Below, in pieces: positions 62,859-64,000 of a DNA stretch of 64,000 nt (the stretch's first letter is position 1; every line of letters starts with the position of its first letter). A program made the position numbers and the translations under genes. The stretch is from assembly GCF_022179805.1 (NCBI RefSeq), contig NZ_BPUO01000004.1:248001-312000 (forward strand). The letters run 5' to 3'. The notes beneath the pieces were generated by a model. The model had not been told where the DNA came from, searched no databases, and saw nothing but the letters and a program-made list of their open reading frames with translations. The DNA comes from Cupriavidus pauculus. GTDB lineage: Bacteria; Pseudomonadota; Gammaproteobacteria; Burkholderiales; Burkholderiaceae.

Positions 62859-63511
62859 GGCAGCGTTCCCATCAGGTAGACGAACGTAAAGACGCCGATC
62901 CAGACCACGTCCAGAAAGTGCCAGAACATCGACAGGCACATCAGCCGACGCTTGTTGGCGGTGATCAGGCCATGCCGGCCCACCTGCACCATCAGCACGA
63001 TCAGCCAAATCATGCCGAACGTGACGTGCAGCCCGTGCGTGCCGACCAGCGAGAAGAACGATGTCAGGAACGCACTGCGCGTGGGGCCTGCCCCTTCGTG
63101 GATCAGGTGCGCGAACTCGTAGAGTTCCACCGCCAGGAATGCCGCGCCGAACACGCCCGTGATGGCGAGCCAGATCTGCGTGCCCGCCACGCGGTTTTGC
63201 TGGAGCTGCAGCATCGCAAAGCCATATGTGATCGACGACAGCAGCAGGAACGATGTGTTCAGCGCCACCAAGGGCAGCTCGAACAGCTCGGCGCCGGTGG
63301 GACCGCCCGCGTACTCGCGGCCGAGCACGCCATAGGCGGCGAACAGGCACGCGAATATCAGGCAGTCGCTCATCAGGTAGAGCCAGAACCCGAGCAGCGT
63401 GCCGTTCTGCGGGTGGTGCTCTTCGGTCAGGTAGAACTGGTAGCCGCCCGGCGGCACAACGTCCGCCTCGGTGGTACCTGCTGCATGGAGGGGAAGGGTC
63501 GTATCAGCCAT
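62855..63511 (-). CDS. cyoC: Cytochrome o ubiquinol oxidase subunit III
   Basis: A 218-residue subunit with five helices and the heme-copper oxidase III motif (LVGTHGLHVTFGMIWL, YEFAHLIHEG). It overlaps both neighbours: eight bases with cyoB and four with cyoD. It stabilises the quinol oxidase core. Confidence 0.95.
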   Translation of the reverse strand: MADTTLPLHAAGTTEADVVPPGGYQFYLTEEHHPQNGTLLGFWLYLMSDCLIFACLFAAYGVLGREYAGGPTGAELFELPLVALNTSFLLLSSITYGFAMLQLQQNRVAGTQIWLAITGVFGAAFLAVELYEFAHLIHEGAGPTRSAFLTSFFSLVGTHGLHVTFGMIWLIVLMVQVGRHGLITANKRRLMCLSMFWHFLDVVWIGVFTFVYLMGTLP

Positions 63512-64000
63512 GGCCTGCCATCAGTTGGGTGCGTGCCGCCTCGGTCCGGACCACGACGTCGGTCGGGATGTAGTAGTCGCGCTTGTAGTTGAAGGTATGG
63601 ATGATCGCCGTGATGATCGTGGCCGCGAACGACACCACCACGAGCCACCAGATGTGCCAGATCAGCGCAAAGCCCATCAGCGTGCACAGCCCTGCCAGGA
63701 TGATGCCCGCGGCGGTGTTCTTCGGCATGTGGATCGGGATGAAGCCTTCGAGCGGGCGCTTGTAGCCATGCTGCTTCATCTGCCACCAGGCATCGGTGTC
63801 ATGCACCATCGGCGTGAAGGCGAAGTTGTATTGCGGCGGCGGTGACGACGTCGACCATTCGAGCGTGCGGCCGTCCCAGGGGTCGCCGGTGGTGTCGCGC
63901 AGTTCTTCGCGCCGCAGGAAGCTGACCACGAGCTGGATGATGAAGCAGGCAATGCCGCACGCGATCAGGAACGCGCCGAACGCGGCGATCTGGAACCATA
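63504..64000 (-). CDS. cyoB: Cytochrome o ubiquinol oxidase subunit I, C-terminal part
   Basis: The gene runs out of the window; the last 165 codons remain. They read WFQIAAFGAFLIACGIACF and onward through two more helices, with DPWDGRTLEWSTSSPPPQYNF, the heme-copper oxidase I C-terminal motif (WDGRTLEWxxxSPPPxxNF). The heme and copper ligands lie outside the window. Subunit I catalyses oxygen reduction. The following cyoC and cyoD order is that of the classical cyo operon. Confidence 0.95.
   Translation of the reverse strand, partial: WFQIAAFGAFLIACGIACFIIQLVVSFLRREELRDTTGDPWDGRTLEWSTSSPPPQYNFAFTPMVHDTDAWWQMKQHGYKRPLEGFIPIHMPKNTAAGIILAGLCTLMGFALIWHIWWLVVVSFAATIITAIIHTFNYKRDYYIPTDVVVRTEAARTQLMAGHG

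Overview
The window reads as chromosomal or chromid sequence of a GC-rich beta-proteobacterium of the Burkholderiales, most like Cupriavidus/Ralstonia. That is inferred from three things: very high GC with GC-rich third codon positions, three Bug/TctC-type solute receptors plus a TctAB pair, and the overall gene families. No rRNA, tRNA, IS element, prophage or CRISPR array was seen. The window opens inside a cyclase-family gene and closes inside cyoB.

Layout. 1-4.8 kb: cyclase end, Bug receptor and CoA-ester lyase (one operon), a lipoprotein, and a LysR regulator divergent from an aldo/keto reductase. 4.8-11.8 kb: an envelope thiol-redox and stress cluster with a DipZ-like CcdA/thioredoxin fusion divergent from an OmpR-type two-component system, a tandem-repeat secreted protein, Ohr and a second thioredoxin, followed by a cupin and a second repeat protein. 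12-21.9 kb: Nudix hydrolase, selenium-binding protein/methanethiol oxidase with a membrane partner, coiled-coil protein, isochorismatase-like plus PEP-mutase-like genes, LysR, TauE/SafE, cupin, DUF3016 and a nucleoside deaminase. 22-29.9 kb: Bug receptor, LuxR regulators, a Cache chemoreceptor, DUF6130, and a MocR regulator divergent from a cupin/AhpD-like pair.

29.9-34.7 kb: a probable Fur-controlled operon (PepSY-TM, DUF2271, DUF4198, ApbE, membrane flavodoxin/FNR reductase). The DUF2271 protein carries a flavinylation motif, so the operon looks like an iron-responsive extracytosolic flavin electron-transfer system. 34.8-46.1 kb: penicillin-acylase-like hydrolase, then a catabolic module in which GntR and a YdiJ-type FAD/Fe-S dehydrogenase face away from a serine-glyoxylate-type aminotransferase and a complete tripartite tricarboxylate transporter. 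A shared operator-like sequence lies beside each start.

46.1-64 kb: hemolysin III, dienelactone hydrolase, small lipoprotein plus phospholipase C, FKBP, TauE/SafE, a possible third repeat-family protein, permease plus amidohydrolase, squalene/phytoene synthase-like protein, DUF899, CDP-diacylglycerol diphosphatase, MFS transporter, a second chemoreceptor and the end of the cyo operon.

Cross-cutting signals: (1) GC-rich palindromic intergenic elements, several in a ~130-bp two-hairpin form; (2) both chemoreceptor genes carry the same sigma-28-like promoter layout; (3) a GATAC-N5-GATAC motif occurs upstream of the two-component system and, as an inverted pair, upstream of the DUF6130 gene.
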